DNA from: Gemmatimonadota bacterium
GTDB taxonomy: Bacteria > ARS69
Direction of reading: 5' to 3'
NCBI GenBank assembly: GCA_021604925.1
Contig: BQJX01000027.1
Coordinates: forward strand, 1 to 12,385
Length of the DNA: 12,385 bases
Within the stretch, counting starts at the first letter, position 1; each line of letters begins with the position of its first letter. A model generated the notes under the pieces. That model saw only the letters and a program-made list of their open reading frames with translations. It was not told where the DNA came from and searched no databases. A program made the translations under genes and the position numbers. Below, one piece after another: positions 1-7,026 of the stretch.

Positions 1-1
1 G

Positions 2-1180
2 TCGCAGTGGAGGTACGGAACGTTCACGCCGGCCGCGGGCACCTACGCCGAGCCGCCGAACGCGCGCAACGTCACGCCGGGACAGGGCTTCTGGGCCATC
101 GCCAAGGAGACGGCCACCGTCACGGTCACCGGCCGCTCCACCGGACTGTCCAGCGATGTGACGGTCTCGCTGGGTGTCGGCTTCAACCAAATCGCCAATC
201 CGTACGGGTTCCCGCTGCCCACCGCCAACCTGGTGCTGTCCGCGGGGGTGGAGCGCAACCTCATCAGCTGGACGGGCACCGGCTATCTGGCCGGCAACGC
301 CACGCTCTCGCCGAACACGGGCTACTGGATCAAGAACAACGGCCCGGGCAACCAGACCATCACGTTCCCGATCGACCCGACTCCGCCGCCCGCACCGGTG
401 GCACCCGTGGCGTTCCCGGGAATGCTGCGCGAGGAAACGCCGGGCTGGAGCGTCCACGTGACCACGCAGGCGGGACGGTTCTCCGACCGCGACAACCGCT
501 TCGGGGTCCGCCCGGACGCTACGGACCACAAGGACGACTTCGACTTCTCGGATCCGCCCGCGCCGCCTTCCGGGTACGCGTCGGTGTCGCTGGTGGGCGA
601 GCAGGAGCTTCGGCTTCTCTCGGACTACAAGCCGCAGCGCGGTGAAGGTCTCTCGTGGGAGCTTGTCTTCTCTTCGGATCAGACGGGGGAGCCGTACCGC
701 GTGGACTTCACGACCGAGCGCGAACTGCCCGCCGGCTGGGTTCTGCGCGCGGTCACTCCCACCGGTCTGGATGAGATCGTGCTGGAGGACGATGGCGCCC
801 TGACCGGTCACGTGGGAGTGGCGCCGTTCGAGCGCACCTGGACGATCCTGGCCGGAACCCAGGACTACGTGGAGTCCGCGCGCGACGAGCTGCAGCGCGC
901 CGCCACCGGCTTCTCGTTCAGCGCGCCGTTCCCGAACCCGGCCGTGGCGCCTTCGTTCGATCTGGCGCTGGCGCGATCCACGCAGGTTCTGGTGCAGGCG
1001 TTCGACGTGCGCGGGCGCCTCGTCAAGACGCTGGCGGACGCACCGTACGACGCGGGCTTCCATCGCATTGCCTGGGATGGCCGGAACGAGGCCGGCACGC
1101 GGGCTTCGGCCGGCGTGTACTTCGTGAAGGTCCGCGCGGGATCGTTTGCGGCGGAGCAGAAGGTCGTGCTGGTGCGCTAG
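2..1180 (+). CDS. Secreted protein with C-terminal FlgD-like Ig module (5' end missing)
   Basis: The reading frame is open from the first bases of the window, so the gene begins upstream; 392 residues are visible. Their first part carries a motif common in FCB-group exported proteins, roughly GFNQIANPYGFPL followed by GYLAGNATLSPNTGYWIKN, a small beta domain that often repeats. A short Pro-rich linker (PTPPPAPVAPVAFPG) follows. The last ~75 residues fit a FlgD-like Ig domain: PFPNPA, then VLVQAFDVRGRLVKTL, HRIAWDGRNEAGTRASAGVYFVKV, ending VVLVR. Such modules close many secreted hydrolases and adhesins and resemble type IX sorting domains, so export and surface attachment are likely. The catalytic or binding part must lie upstream, and its function cannot be told from here. 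It converges with the peptidase gene on the other strand. Confident about the frame and the C-terminal module; specific function unknown. Confidence 0.85.
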   Translation, partial: SQWRYGTFTPAAGTYAEPPNARNVTPGQGFWAIAKETATVTVTGRSTGLSSDVTVSLGVGFNQIANPYGFPLPTANLVLSAGVERNLISWTGTGYLAGNATLSPNTGYWIKNNGPGNQTITFPIDPTPPPAPVAPVAFPGMLREETPGWSVHVTTQAGRFSDRDNRFGVRPDATDHKDDFDFSDPPAPPSGYASVSLVGEQELRLLSDYKPQRGEGLSWELVFSSDQTGEPYRVDFTTERELPAGWVLRAVTPTGLDEIVLEDDGALTGHVGVAPFERTWTILAGTQDYVESARDELQRAATGFSFSAPFPNPAVAPSFDLALARSTQVLVQAFDVRGRLVKTLADAPYDAGFHRIAWDGRNEAGTRASAGVYFVKVRAGSFAAEQKVVLVR

Positions 1181-1258
1181 CAGAGTGGCGCCGCCGAGGA
1201 ACGCGCAACCCACCCCGGGTCCGACGTTCCGAAGCGGCGACAGGACTGGGACAGGTTT

Positions 1259-1287
1259 GCGGCCGGCCGCCTTGCGCAGCCGGCCGC
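1259..1287. terminator. GC-rich hairpin between convergent genes
   Basis: GCGGCCGGC (1259-1267) pairs perfectly with GCCGGCCGC (1279-1287) around an 11-nt loop. It lies 78 nt after the + strand stop and 50 nt beyond the - strand peptidase stop, so it could serve both. Only TCTCCGTT follows on the + strand and AAACCTG on the - strand. With no real U tract, intrinsic termination is plausible but unproven. Confidence 0.4.
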
Positions 1288-1337
1288 TCTCCGTTGCGCG
1301 GCGCCCGCCCCGCGCTGCCCCCCGCGTGGCCGCGCCT

Positions 1338-3308
1338 CTACAGGTAGCGCTGGAACCAATCCACGATTCGCTTCAGGCGTTCCTCGCGGTTCCGCGGCTT
1401 GCCTCCCCGCGACAGACCGTGGAACTCCCCCTCGAAGCGCACCATCTCGCACGGCGCCTGATCCAGCACTTTCATCGCGGTGAAGAGCATCTCGCCCTCG
1501 CCGATCGGGCAACGCAGATCGCCTTCGGAATGAATGATGAGCAGGGGCGTCTTGATGTTCTTCGCGTAGTACGTCGGCGACGCGCGATGGTAGGCCATGG
1601 GGTTGTCCCAGGGGTGCTGGCCCCCGAAGTACTTCGTTCGATAGTGGCCGATGTCGCTCGAGCCCCAGTGCACCCAGAAGTCGCCGGCCGTTCGCATGGT
1701 GATGGCCGCGCGGTAACGCTGCGTGTGACCCACGGCCCACGAGGTCATGAAGCCTCCGTAGCTGCCGCCGAGGATCCCGATCCGCTTGGCATCCACGTAC
1801 GATCGGCGGGCCATGGTGTTGGTCAACGCCTGCACGTCGGCCCAGTCGTCCTTGCCCCACTTGCCCTCGATCACGTTGCAGAACTTCTGCCCGCGCCCGG
1901 AGCTTCCGCGCGGATTGCAGTACGCCACCACCCAGCCCTGCGCGGCCAGCACGTGCATCTCATGGAACCAGGCCTCGCCGTACTGGGTCATGGGTCCGCC
2001 GTGCACCTGGATCAGGCACGGATAGCGGCGACCGGCCCGAAAGCCCGGCGGCTTGAGCACCCAGCCCTGAAGCTCGGTCTTGCCGCTGCGGAAGCGGAAC
2101 TCCTCCGGTTTCGTATGGACCAGCGGCCGGAAGAAGGGCGCCGTCACGCGCGTCAGCGGTCGGGACTCCTGCGTTCCGTCCAGGCGAACCGCGTACATCT
2201 CGCCGGTGTCGCCCGTGGTGGCCGCGCAGTACACGCACTGATCGCCGCGCGTGCTGGAGTCCAGGACCGACAATCGGCCGCCCACTTCCAGCCGCGGCGT
2301 GCCGCCGGTCCCCGGTACGGAGTAGAGCCGGTAGCTGCCGTCTTCGTCCGAGCCGAACAGGACACGCTCTTCGCCGTCCGATTCGTAGACGGCAAACGTG
2401 GAGTTGGCGGACGTCGTGTCCGAGCCGACCATGTTCATCACCCAGCGATCGTGGCCGGGATTCAACGCCTCGGTCTTGCCGCCGGCCACCGTCGTTCGGT
2501 TCACGGTGAACTCGTGTCGCAGCCATTCTCCGGCGCCGCCCTCATAGCCCACCCAGTAGAGATGGCGACCGTCGCCACTCCAGCGGGGAAGACTGCGGCC
2601 CCCGGACGTGGGCGTGAGATCGCGCAGGCGACCTCCGGTTCGGTCCATCGTCATCAGCGTGGAGAGGTCCGGCGTGGTGGTCGCGTGCTCGCCGCGACGC
2701 GACACGAAGGCGATCTTCTTTCCGTCCGGACTCCAGCGCGGCTGATCGTCATGATGGAAGCCGGGGGTGAGCGCCTTGGATCGGCCGCTGCGAACGTTCG
2801 TGCGCCAGATGGTCCACGTCTCGTCGCCGAACCAGCCGAAGCCGTCTTCCTTGTGGTAGAGGTGCTTCACATGCTTGAAGTGCGCTTGCCCCTTCCGAAC
2901 CGAGTCCTCCACCTTGGGCACCGAGAAGTGCGCAAAGAGAAGCTCGCGGCCATCCGGTGACCAGCTCAGGGACGTGATCGGGCCGCCACCCAGCGAAGTG
3001 ACCGGGCGAGGCTCCCCCCCGGCGAGCGGCAGGATCCACACGTTCGGCCGACCTTCGCGGTCCGACACGAACGCGAGCTCCCGGCCGTCCGGGCTCCAGG
3101 CGGGCGCGGAATCCAGGACCAGGCCGCGTGTCAGCTGCCGCGGGCGACCTCCCCGGGCGGGCATCATCCACAGGTGGGACTCGTAGCGGTTCTCCTTCTT
3201 GCGAACGCGGCGAACCGTGAATGCGAGCTGCCGGCCGTCCGGGGAGAGCGCGGGGCTTCCCGGGAGAATCAAGCGGAAGAGGTCGTCCAGTTGAACCTTG
3301 CGCGCCAT
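1338..3308 (-). CDS. S9-family serine peptidase (prolyl oligopeptidase / acylaminoacyl-peptidase type)
   Basis: A 656-residue peptidase expected to cleave short peptides, acting as an aminopeptidase, oligopeptidase or acylaminoacyl-peptidase. The N-terminal ~390 residues form a TolB/WD40-like beta-propeller; five blades show an SPDG-type motif (LSPDGRQLAF, WSPDGRELAF, WSPDGRELLF, WSPDGKKIAF, WSGDGRHLYW). The C-terminal alpha/beta-hydrolase domain carries a complete triad: Ser516 in GGSYGGFM, Asp597 in HSEGDLRCP and His630 in EFHGLSRGG. The oxyanion-region motif QVHGGPMTQYG is present. Length is normal for S9C-like enzymes. There is no signal peptide, so it is probably cytoplasmic. The frame stays open 64 codons further upstream, but I place the start at 3308 because an AAAGGAG ribosome site sits 6 nt before that ATG and the upstream extension is low-complexity Arg/Ser. 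It appears monocistronic. Exact substrate unknown. Confidence 0.95.
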   Translation of the reverse strand: MARKVQLDDLFRLILPGSPALSPDGRQLAFTVRRVRKKENRYESHLWMMPARGGRPRQLTRGLVLDSAPAWSPDGRELAFVSDREGRPNVWILPLAGGEPRPVTSLGGGPITSLSWSPDGRELLFAHFSVPKVEDSVRKGQAHFKHVKHLYHKEDGFGWFGDETWTIWRTNVRSGRSKALTPGFHHDDQPRWSPDGKKIAFVSRRGEHATTTPDLSTLMTMDRTGGRLRDLTPTSGGRSLPRWSGDGRHLYWVGYEGGAGEWLRHEFTVNRTTVAGGKTEALNPGHDRWVMNMVGSDTTSANSTFAVYESDGEERVLFGSDEDGSYRLYSVPGTGGTPRLEVGGRLSVLDSSTRGDQCVYCAATTGDTGEMYAVRLDGTQESRPLTRVTAPFFRPLVHTKPEEFRFRSGKTELQGWVLKPPGFRAGRRYPCLIQVHGGPMTQYGEAWFHEMHVLAAQGWVVAYCNPRGSSGRGQKFCNVIEGKWGKDDWADVQALTNTMARRSYVDAKRIGILGGSYGGFMTSWAVGHTQRYRAAITMRTAGDFWVHWGSSDIGHYRTKYFGGQHPWDNPMAYHRASPTYYAKNIKTPLLIIHSEGDLRCPIGEGEMLFTAMKVLDQAPCEMVRFEGEFHGLSRGGKPRNREERLKRIVDWFQRYL

Positions 3309-3314
3309 TCCCGA

Positions 3315-3321
3315 CTCCTTT
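3315..3321 (-). promoter_or_regulatory. Ribosome binding site fixing the S9 peptidase start
   Basis: AAAGGAG on the - strand, 6 nt before the ATG at 3308. It supports this start over the longer open frame that reaches 3500. Confidence 0.8.
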
Positions 3322-3363
3322 GGCTGGGTTGGGCGGTCAGAATCTCCTGTTTGCCCCAAAAGA

Positions 3364-3395
3364 GAAACCTCGAAGGCCGAGGCCTTCGAGGTTTC
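3364..3395 (-). terminator. Near-perfect hairpin in the peptidase leader; terminator- or attenuator-like
   Basis: GAAACCTCGAAGGCC (3364-3378) and its exact reverse complement (3381-3395) flank a 2-nt centre, giving 15-bp arms. On the - strand the hairpin is followed by TCTTTT, the layout of an intrinsic terminator, yet it lies only 56 nt upstream of the peptidase ATG. It could end a short upstream transcript, attenuate the peptidase mRNA, or be an extragenic palindromic element. On the + strand it is followed by GGGGGA, so termination there is unlikely. Confidence 0.55.
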
Positions 3396-3750
3396 GGGGG
3401 ATCCGGATCTCTTCGGTGTGGAACCGTGGTGTCTACGCGTTGAAGATCTCCGACTTCGAACGTCCCTCCGGTTTCGCTGAAGGCTCGTTGTCAGTGTCAC
3501 CGGTGCGGGTCGGTTGCCCTTCCTGCCCGGCGCCTTCGGACCGTTCGATTCTTCGCGAGGCGGTCGATCGGGTGGCGCCCGTCGTTCCGCCCCGGCCCTT
3601 CGTCAGTCATCCGGTTCCGGCCGCAGGGTTGGTCCAAGTTGCGATGTCCCGATGTCAAAGCTCGATGATGGCCGGGAACTTCTCTGCCTGACCCTAATGA
3701 AATCGGTGACAAACCGTGACTGCGTTAGCCTGTTGTCGTCGATCTTTGGA

Positions 3751-3770
3751 TGTTCTTTGTTGTTCCTTGT
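3751..3770. repeat. Imperfect 10-bp tandem repeat
   Basis: TGTTCTTTGT is followed immediately by TGTTCCTTGT (9 of 10 identical), inside the AT-rich part of the intergenic region. Function unknown; it may be simple low-complexity sequence. Confidence 0.5.
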
Positions 3771-3827
3771 TAATTTCAGAATGCATGGCGCTAAGGTTTG
3801 GCTATTTCTAGCAACTGCCTAGATTCC

Positions 3828-3848
3828 AACGGCCGATCGGTGGCCGTT
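3828..3848 (-). terminator. Hairpin downstream of the small barrel-protein gene
   Basis: AACGGCC (3828-3834) and GGCCGTT (3842-3848) form 7-bp arms around a 7-nt loop, 44 nt beyond the stop codon of the - strand gene ending at 3892. No U tract follows on the - strand (TGGAATCTAGG), so it is a weak terminator candidate. Confidence 0.3.
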
Positions 3849-3891
3849 CGCTAGGCGTGCTAGAGATGCCATAACGTGAGGGCGCTCGCGT

Positions 3892-4389
3892 CTAGTAGAA
3901 CCCGAACCCGTAGGTGAACTTCAGATCGGGGATCTGGTCGTCCAGACCCAGCCGCACTTCCAGGACCGCCGTCTTGTAGCCGCGCAGCGCCAGCTCCACG
4001 CCGCCGTAGAGATTGAGGCCGATCTCCGTGTCGCTGTCGCCCCGCTCCGGGTCATACCAGAGCACGGCCACGCCGGCACCGGCGAACGGCACCGTGCGGC
4101 CGCTTGTGTTGAACGAGTACTGCACGTCCGCGTTCCCGATGAGCGTGAGCACGTTGCTGCCGAATCCGATGTCGGCACTGGGCCGGAACGCGACGTTCGG
4201 GGTCAGGTGGGCCAGCGTTCCGTACGCGCCCAGGGTGAGCTGGTCCGGATCGAGCGAGAAGCCGACGCGCGCGCCGTACCGCGAGAGGTCGGCGGCCTGC
4301 GCACACGGAGCACCCACTGCGAGTGCCGTTCCAAGGGGCGCCACGACCGCGCACGCGCGGAGCAGCCCCCGTCTGAGTTTCCGCTTCAT
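3892..4389 (-). CDS. Small predicted outer-membrane beta-barrel protein
   Basis: A 165-residue protein I cannot assign to a named family. A basic start (MKRKLRRG) and a hydrophobic stretch end in an AXA-type signal peptidase I site, APCAQA before ADLSRYGARVG, at about residue 32. The Cys of APCA is preceded by Pro, so it is not a lipobox. The mature part (~133 residues) is built of alternating polar/apolar strands with Gly and aromatic residues, such as LTLIGNADVQYSFNTSGR, AGAGVAVLWYDPERG and EIGLNLYGGVELAL. It ends in KFTYGFGFY; a terminal aromatic residue is typical of proteins folded by the BAM complex. AGGAGA lies 8 nt before the ATG, and a strong promoter precedes it. Probable role: small OM structural or transport protein. 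It is separated by 126 bp from the OmpA-family gene on the same strand. Confidence 0.8.
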   Translation of the reverse strand: MKRKLRRGLLRACAVVAPLGTALAVGAPCAQAADLSRYGARVGFSLDPDQLTLGAYGTLAHLTPNVAFRPSADIGFGSNVLTLIGNADVQYSFNTSGRTVPFAGAGVAVLWYDPERGDSDTEIGLNLYGGVELALRGYKTAVLEVRLGLDDQIPDLKFTYGFGFY

Positions 4390-4436
4390 CCTGTTCTCCT
4401 GCTGGGTGAGGGCGAGCGGAGGGACGTGTCCGCGTC

Positions 4437-4465
4437 TATGTAGCCGTCCGGCGCGCTCGTGTCAA
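4437..4465 (-). promoter_or_regulatory. Strong sigma70-type promoter for the barrel-protein gene
   Basis: On the - strand, a perfect -35 TTGACA (4460-4465) and a -10 TACATA (4437-4442) are separated by exactly 17 bp. Transcription would start near 4430, giving a leader of about 40 nt before the ATG at 4389. The gene can therefore be expressed independently of the OmpA gene upstream. Confidence 0.75.
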
Positions 4466-4515
4466 CGGGCGATCGTCCGACCGGCGGTCATCATGGGGAG
4501 TCCGTGCGACGAACC

Positions 4516-6330
4516 CTAGTTCTCCGGTTCGTCCAGATCCGGGAAGTCGGGTTCCGGGATGTCGAGCTCGTCGGGAAGCTCCAGCTCGAGATCCGCGGGC
4601 GTGGCTGCATCCGGCGCCGCGTCCACGGCGGGCGTCGGGATCGGCGCGGCGGCCGTGCCCCCCGCCGAGTCGCCCAGGTCGCCCAGATCCTCTTCGAGAT
4701 CGAAGCTGGCGCCGAAGTCGAACTCCTCGGGCGGATCGCCCTCTCCCGTGAAGCGCACTTCGAGTCGGCTGTTCTGGGCACGACCGTCGGCGGTATCGGT
4801 GGCGGCCACCGGTTGCGTGTCGCCGTACCCGACCGCGCTGAGGTTGTTGGCCCCGATTCCGAAGAAGTTGTTCACCAGGTAGAGACGAATCTTGTCGGCG
4901 CGCCGCTGACTCAGCGAGAGCGCGCCCGTGCCGGTGGCGCCGTCGGTGTGCATGCCGAGCTCCACCTTGAGCGGTCGTTCGTCGTTGCCGGTCCAGCGCT
5001 CCACGAGCCGCGCGATCTTGTTCACGTAGTGATACGACGTGGGGTCGATCTCGTCCGTGCCGCGCTCGAACGCCACCCTGGAGACCACGATGGGCATACC
5101 GCGCAGGAACTGGTCCTCGATCGGATCGTCGACACAGCCGTCTTCGTTGATGGAAGCGCCCAGCGGCGTGTCGTTGCACTGATCCAAGCCGTCCAGGACG
5201 CCATCGCCATCCGTGTCGTAGTGCTGACCCACGTCGTCGACCAGCGCACCCGGGGGCGTGTCGTCGGCCACGTCGATCCCGTCGAAGACGCCGTCGTTGT
5301 CGATGTCGCTGGGACAGCCGACCAGGTCCACCAGGGCGCCGATCGGGGTGTCCGGACACGTGTCGATGCCGTCGTAGACGCCGTCCTTGTCAGTGTCGAT
5401 GCCGCAACCGACTCCATCCACGACCACGCCCGGCGCGGTGGTGGGGCACTCGTCAAAGCGCGTCTCCACGCCGTCGCCATCGCCGTCTTTCCACGCGTAT
5501 CCCCACGGCATGCTCACGCTCACGGAAACGCCGATGTTGTTGAGCCAGCGCTGCCCGTTGTAGTTCACGGGCGAGTACGGCACGTTGGCGTCCTGCCCGT
5601 CCGCGGTGTAGGAAAAGGATCCGAAATCGAACGACGAGCCGAAGTCCAGCTGCCCGGCCACGTGCGCCGCCCTCGGATTCTCGCGAGGAACATCGTTCTT
5701 GCGCACGGCGCGATCCGTCACGTCGAGGCGGACGCCAAAGCCCGAGGGACGCAGGTAGCTCAGACCGATCCCGAGCTCCCCGAACGGATCGGAGAGAGGT
5801 GCCTCCGGGTTTTCCTTACGGTTGCTGAGGTCGTCCACCAGGCCGCCGCCGACCTTCACGAACGGGCGCCAGCGACCGGAGCTGAAGTTGATCCGCATGG
5901 ACCCGCTCAGAAGCAGCAGGTTGGAGTCGGAGGTCTCGATCCGCTCTTCGGTGACCAGGTCCGTGAGCACGAACCCCACGGGGATCGGTGCGCCCGACGT
6001 GGTGACCCCGAGTCCGTAGATCACGTGCGGCGAGTACGAGAGCAGGGTGCCCCTTCGAACCTCGCGCGAAACTCCCGGCGCCAGGCCGATCTCCCCTTCG
6101 AACGACCATCGCTGGGAGTTGTTCACGACTCCGCGAACCCCGAAGAGAGGCGCGCCGCCTTCGTAGTCCAGATTGTCGTCCATGGTCAGCCAGCCGGCGA
6201 ACGGGCTGAACTCGAAGAGCCGTTCGTGGACCTGGTCGCCGGCAGGCAGTCGATCCTGTGCGAGCGACGGCACGGCGCCCCAGAGCAGCGCAAGTACGGT
6301 CAAGCCGGAGCGAACTAGCGACCTGGACAA
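4516..6330 (-). CDS. OmpA-family outer-membrane protein with TSP type 3 repeats and acidic tail
   Basis: A 604-residue envelope protein. Signal peptide about 1-24 (LTVLALLWGAVPSLA before QDR), then ~255 residues of predicted beta-barrel. Four thrombospondin type 3 calcium-binding repeats span about 282-399 (DGDGDGVETRFDECP, DTDKDGVYDGIDTCPDTP and so on). An OmpA peptidoglycan-binding domain spans about 412-527, with HTD at 461-463, LSQRRAD, AVGYGDTQPVA and GRAQNSRLEVRF. The family ties the outer membrane to peptidoglycan. An acidic 77-residue tail follows. The frame is open to an ATG at 6456, but that adds 42 unlikely residues before the signal peptide. I choose TTG at 6330, preceded by CAGGGAG at 7 nt. 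The OmpA helix region looks about one residue shorter than usual and lacks the usual YN before LS. The third TSP3 repeat has lost both cysteines. Family assignment is sure; the start is less so. Confidence 0.9.
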   Translation of the reverse strand: MSRSLVRSGLTVLALLWGAVPSLAQDRLPAGDQVHERLFEFSPFAGWLTMDDNLDYEGGAPLFGVRGVVNNSQRWSFEGEIGLAPGVSREVRRGTLLSYSPHVIYGLGVTTSGAPIPVGFVLTDLVTEERIETSDSNLLLLSGSMRINFSSGRWRPFVKVGGGLVDDLSNRKENPEAPLSDPFGELGIGLSYLRPSGFGVRLDVTDRAVRKNDVPRENPRAAHVAGQLDFGSSFDFGSFSYTADGQDANVPYSPVNYNGQRWLNNIGVSVSVSMPWGYAWKDGDGDGVETRFDECPTTAPGVVVDGVGCGIDTDKDGVYDGIDTCPDTPIGALVDLVGCPSDIDNDGVFDGIDVADDTPPGALVDDVGQHYDTDGDGVLDGLDQCNDTPLGASINEDGCVDDPIEDQFLRGMPIVVSRVAFERGTDEIDPTSYHYVNKIARLVERWTGNDERPLKVELGMHTDGATGTGALSLSQRRADKIRLYLVNNFFGIGANNLSAVGYGDTQPVAATDTADGRAQNSRLEVRFTGEGDPPEEFDFGASFDLEEDLGDLGDSAGGTAAAPIPTPAVDAAPDAATPADLELELPDELDIPEPDFPDLDEPEN

Positions 6331-6337
6331 TGTTCGG

Positions 6338-6344
6338 CTCCCTG
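6338..6344 (-). promoter_or_regulatory. Ribosome binding site supporting a TTG start for the OmpA-family gene
   Basis: CAGGGAG on the - strand, 7 nt before TTG at 6330. That start places the signal peptide directly at the N terminus, which the upstream ATG at 6456 does not. Confidence 0.6.
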
Positions 6345-6363
6345 AACCTGACCGCAACGGAAG

Positions 6364-6378
6364 TCCCTTCGGAAGGGA
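6364..6378 (-). promoter_or_regulatory. Leader hairpin of the OmpA-family gene (proximal)
   Basis: TCCCTTC and GAAGGGA form 7-bp arms about a single central base, so the real RNA stem would be shorter with a larger loop. It lies about 20 nt upstream of the ribosome site, inside the predicted leader. It could affect mRNA stability or translation. Confidence 0.35.
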
Positions 6379-6413
6379 GGGGCGCTCCGACCGGACGGTC
6401 GGCAGACGGCTAC

Positions 6414-6431
6414 TTCCGGGAAATCCCGGAA
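6414..6431 (-). promoter_or_regulatory. Leader hairpin of the OmpA-family gene (distal)
   Basis: TTCCGGG and CCCGGAA, 7-bp arms with a 4-nt loop (AAAT as read on the + strand), just inside the 5' end of the predicted transcript. A 5'-terminal stem like this can stabilise mRNA; an operator is the other reading. Confidence 0.4.
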
Positions 6432-6444
6432 AAGCGGAATGGCC

Positions 6445-6473
6445 AATTTGCAACATAAGTTGGGGCTTGTCAA
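6445..6473 (-). promoter_or_regulatory. Candidate promoter for the OmpA-family gene
   Basis: A perfect -35 TTGACA (6468-6473) with a poor -10 CAAATT (6445-6450, 3 of 6 consensus) at 17 bp spacing, on the - strand. Transcription would start near 6438, leaving a leader of about 108 nt that contains both hairpins. The weak -10 suggests help from an activator, or that the match is partly chance. Confidence 0.4.
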
Positions 6474-6605
6474 CGGGATGGGAGCCGGGTCGGGAGGGGC
6501 GCTGAGCCCGCAGACGGCCCTGTGCCCGCCCTGGGTGCCCCTGCGCACGGTTGCCCCCCGGACGCCGGTACCATCAGGGACGAACCCGGGCGTAGCGCCT
6601 TCGGC

Positions 6606-6896
6606 TCAGAGCGCGAGATCGTTCTCCGCCACGGGGGCGGGAGCTGCGACGGTCTCGTCGTAGGCCGCCAGGACGACCTGTTCCAGATACTCGCGGGCGG
6701 AACGGTTGATGGGATGTGCGATGTCCTGAAAGGTCCCGTCCTTCTTCTTCCGGGCAGGCATGGCCACGAAACGACCGTCCTGGCCTTGGATCACTTTCAG
6801 TCCCCGGATCACGAACTCGTCGTCGAGCGTGATCGAGACAAATGCTTTCAGCACTTCCTCGTCCTGCAGGTTCACGCGAACTTCGGTGATCTCCAT
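6606..6896 (-). CDS. spoVG: SpoVG family regulator
   Basis: A 96-residue protein, about the length of Bacillus SpoVG. It matches the family along its whole length: MEITEVRVNL at the start, LKAFVSITLDDEFVIRGLKVI, then FVAMPARKKKDGTFQDIAHPI, and a final helix with REYLEQVVLAAYDE. SpoVG is a small dimeric nucleic-acid-binding protein. In Firmicutes it affects septation and virulence, and it also occurs in spirochaetes and other non-sporulating phyla. The last ~15 residues (Ala/Pro-rich, ending ENDLAL) are a variable tail. GGAGG lies 5 nt before the ATG. It stands alone between the OmpA-family gene and the dehydrogenase, with its own candidate promoter and a terminator upstream, so it is probably monocistronic. 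In a non-sporulating diderm the target is unknown; a general regulatory role is inference. Confidence 0.95.
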   Translation of the reverse strand: MEITEVRVNLQDEEVLKAFVSITLDDEFVIRGLKVIQGQDGRFVAMPARKKKDGTFQDIAHPINRSAREYLEQVVLAAYDETVAAPAPVAENDLAL

Positions 6897-6934
6897 GTCA
6901 GCCTCCGGGGGTCCGATACATTTCCTTGTCGCCG

Positions 6935-6963
6935 AGTATCCCGAAGTTGTCCAGTAGTTTCAG
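6935..6963 (-). promoter_or_regulatory. Candidate promoter for spoVG
   Basis: CTGAAA (6958-6963, 4 of 6) and GATACT (6935-6940, 4 of 6) with 17 bp between them on the - strand. It lies about 40 nt upstream of the spoVG start and just downstream of the dehydrogenase terminator, as expected for an independent unit. Confidence 0.35.
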
Positions 6964-7026
6964 CGTGGCCCCTGGGGGGCCCTGGAGGCCGGATTCGATC
7001 GATGGGGGTGGGCCGGGAACGCGAAC

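Larger units (their letters stand above)
3309..3891. other. 583-bp gene-poor intergenic stretch with an AT-rich part
   Basis: No frame here has both a start with a ribosome site and protein-like composition. It holds the peptidase ribosome site and leader hairpin (3315-3395). By hand count, 3701-3830 is about 44% GC, far below the surroundings. It also holds an imperfect 10-bp tandem repeat (3751-3770), a 7-bp-arm inverted repeat (3828-3848) and a cluster of five CTAG tetramers (3808-3895). A promoter for the peptidase must lie here, but I could not find a convincing -35/-10 pair. A small RNA cannot be excluded. Confidence 0.6.

Noticed and set aside
1146..2960. Long + strand open frame opposite the S9 peptidase
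   Set aside because: It overlaps the antisense strand of a complete peptidase with an intact triad; composition is typical of a shadow frame.
3433..3606. - strand frame ending PEGRSKSEIFNA with gene-like composition
   Set aside because: It has no ATG, GTG or TTG start and no ribosome site between the upstream stop and the end.
4480..4500. Small GACC/GGTC palindrome after the OmpA-family stop as a terminator
   Set aside because: Only a 4-bp stem with a 3-nt loop and no U tract.
6898..6921. Seven-codon frame MYRTPGG just upstream of spoVG
   Set aside because: Its purine-rich site is only 1-2 nt from the ATG, too close for a ribosome site; it is probably chance overlap with the spoVG leader.
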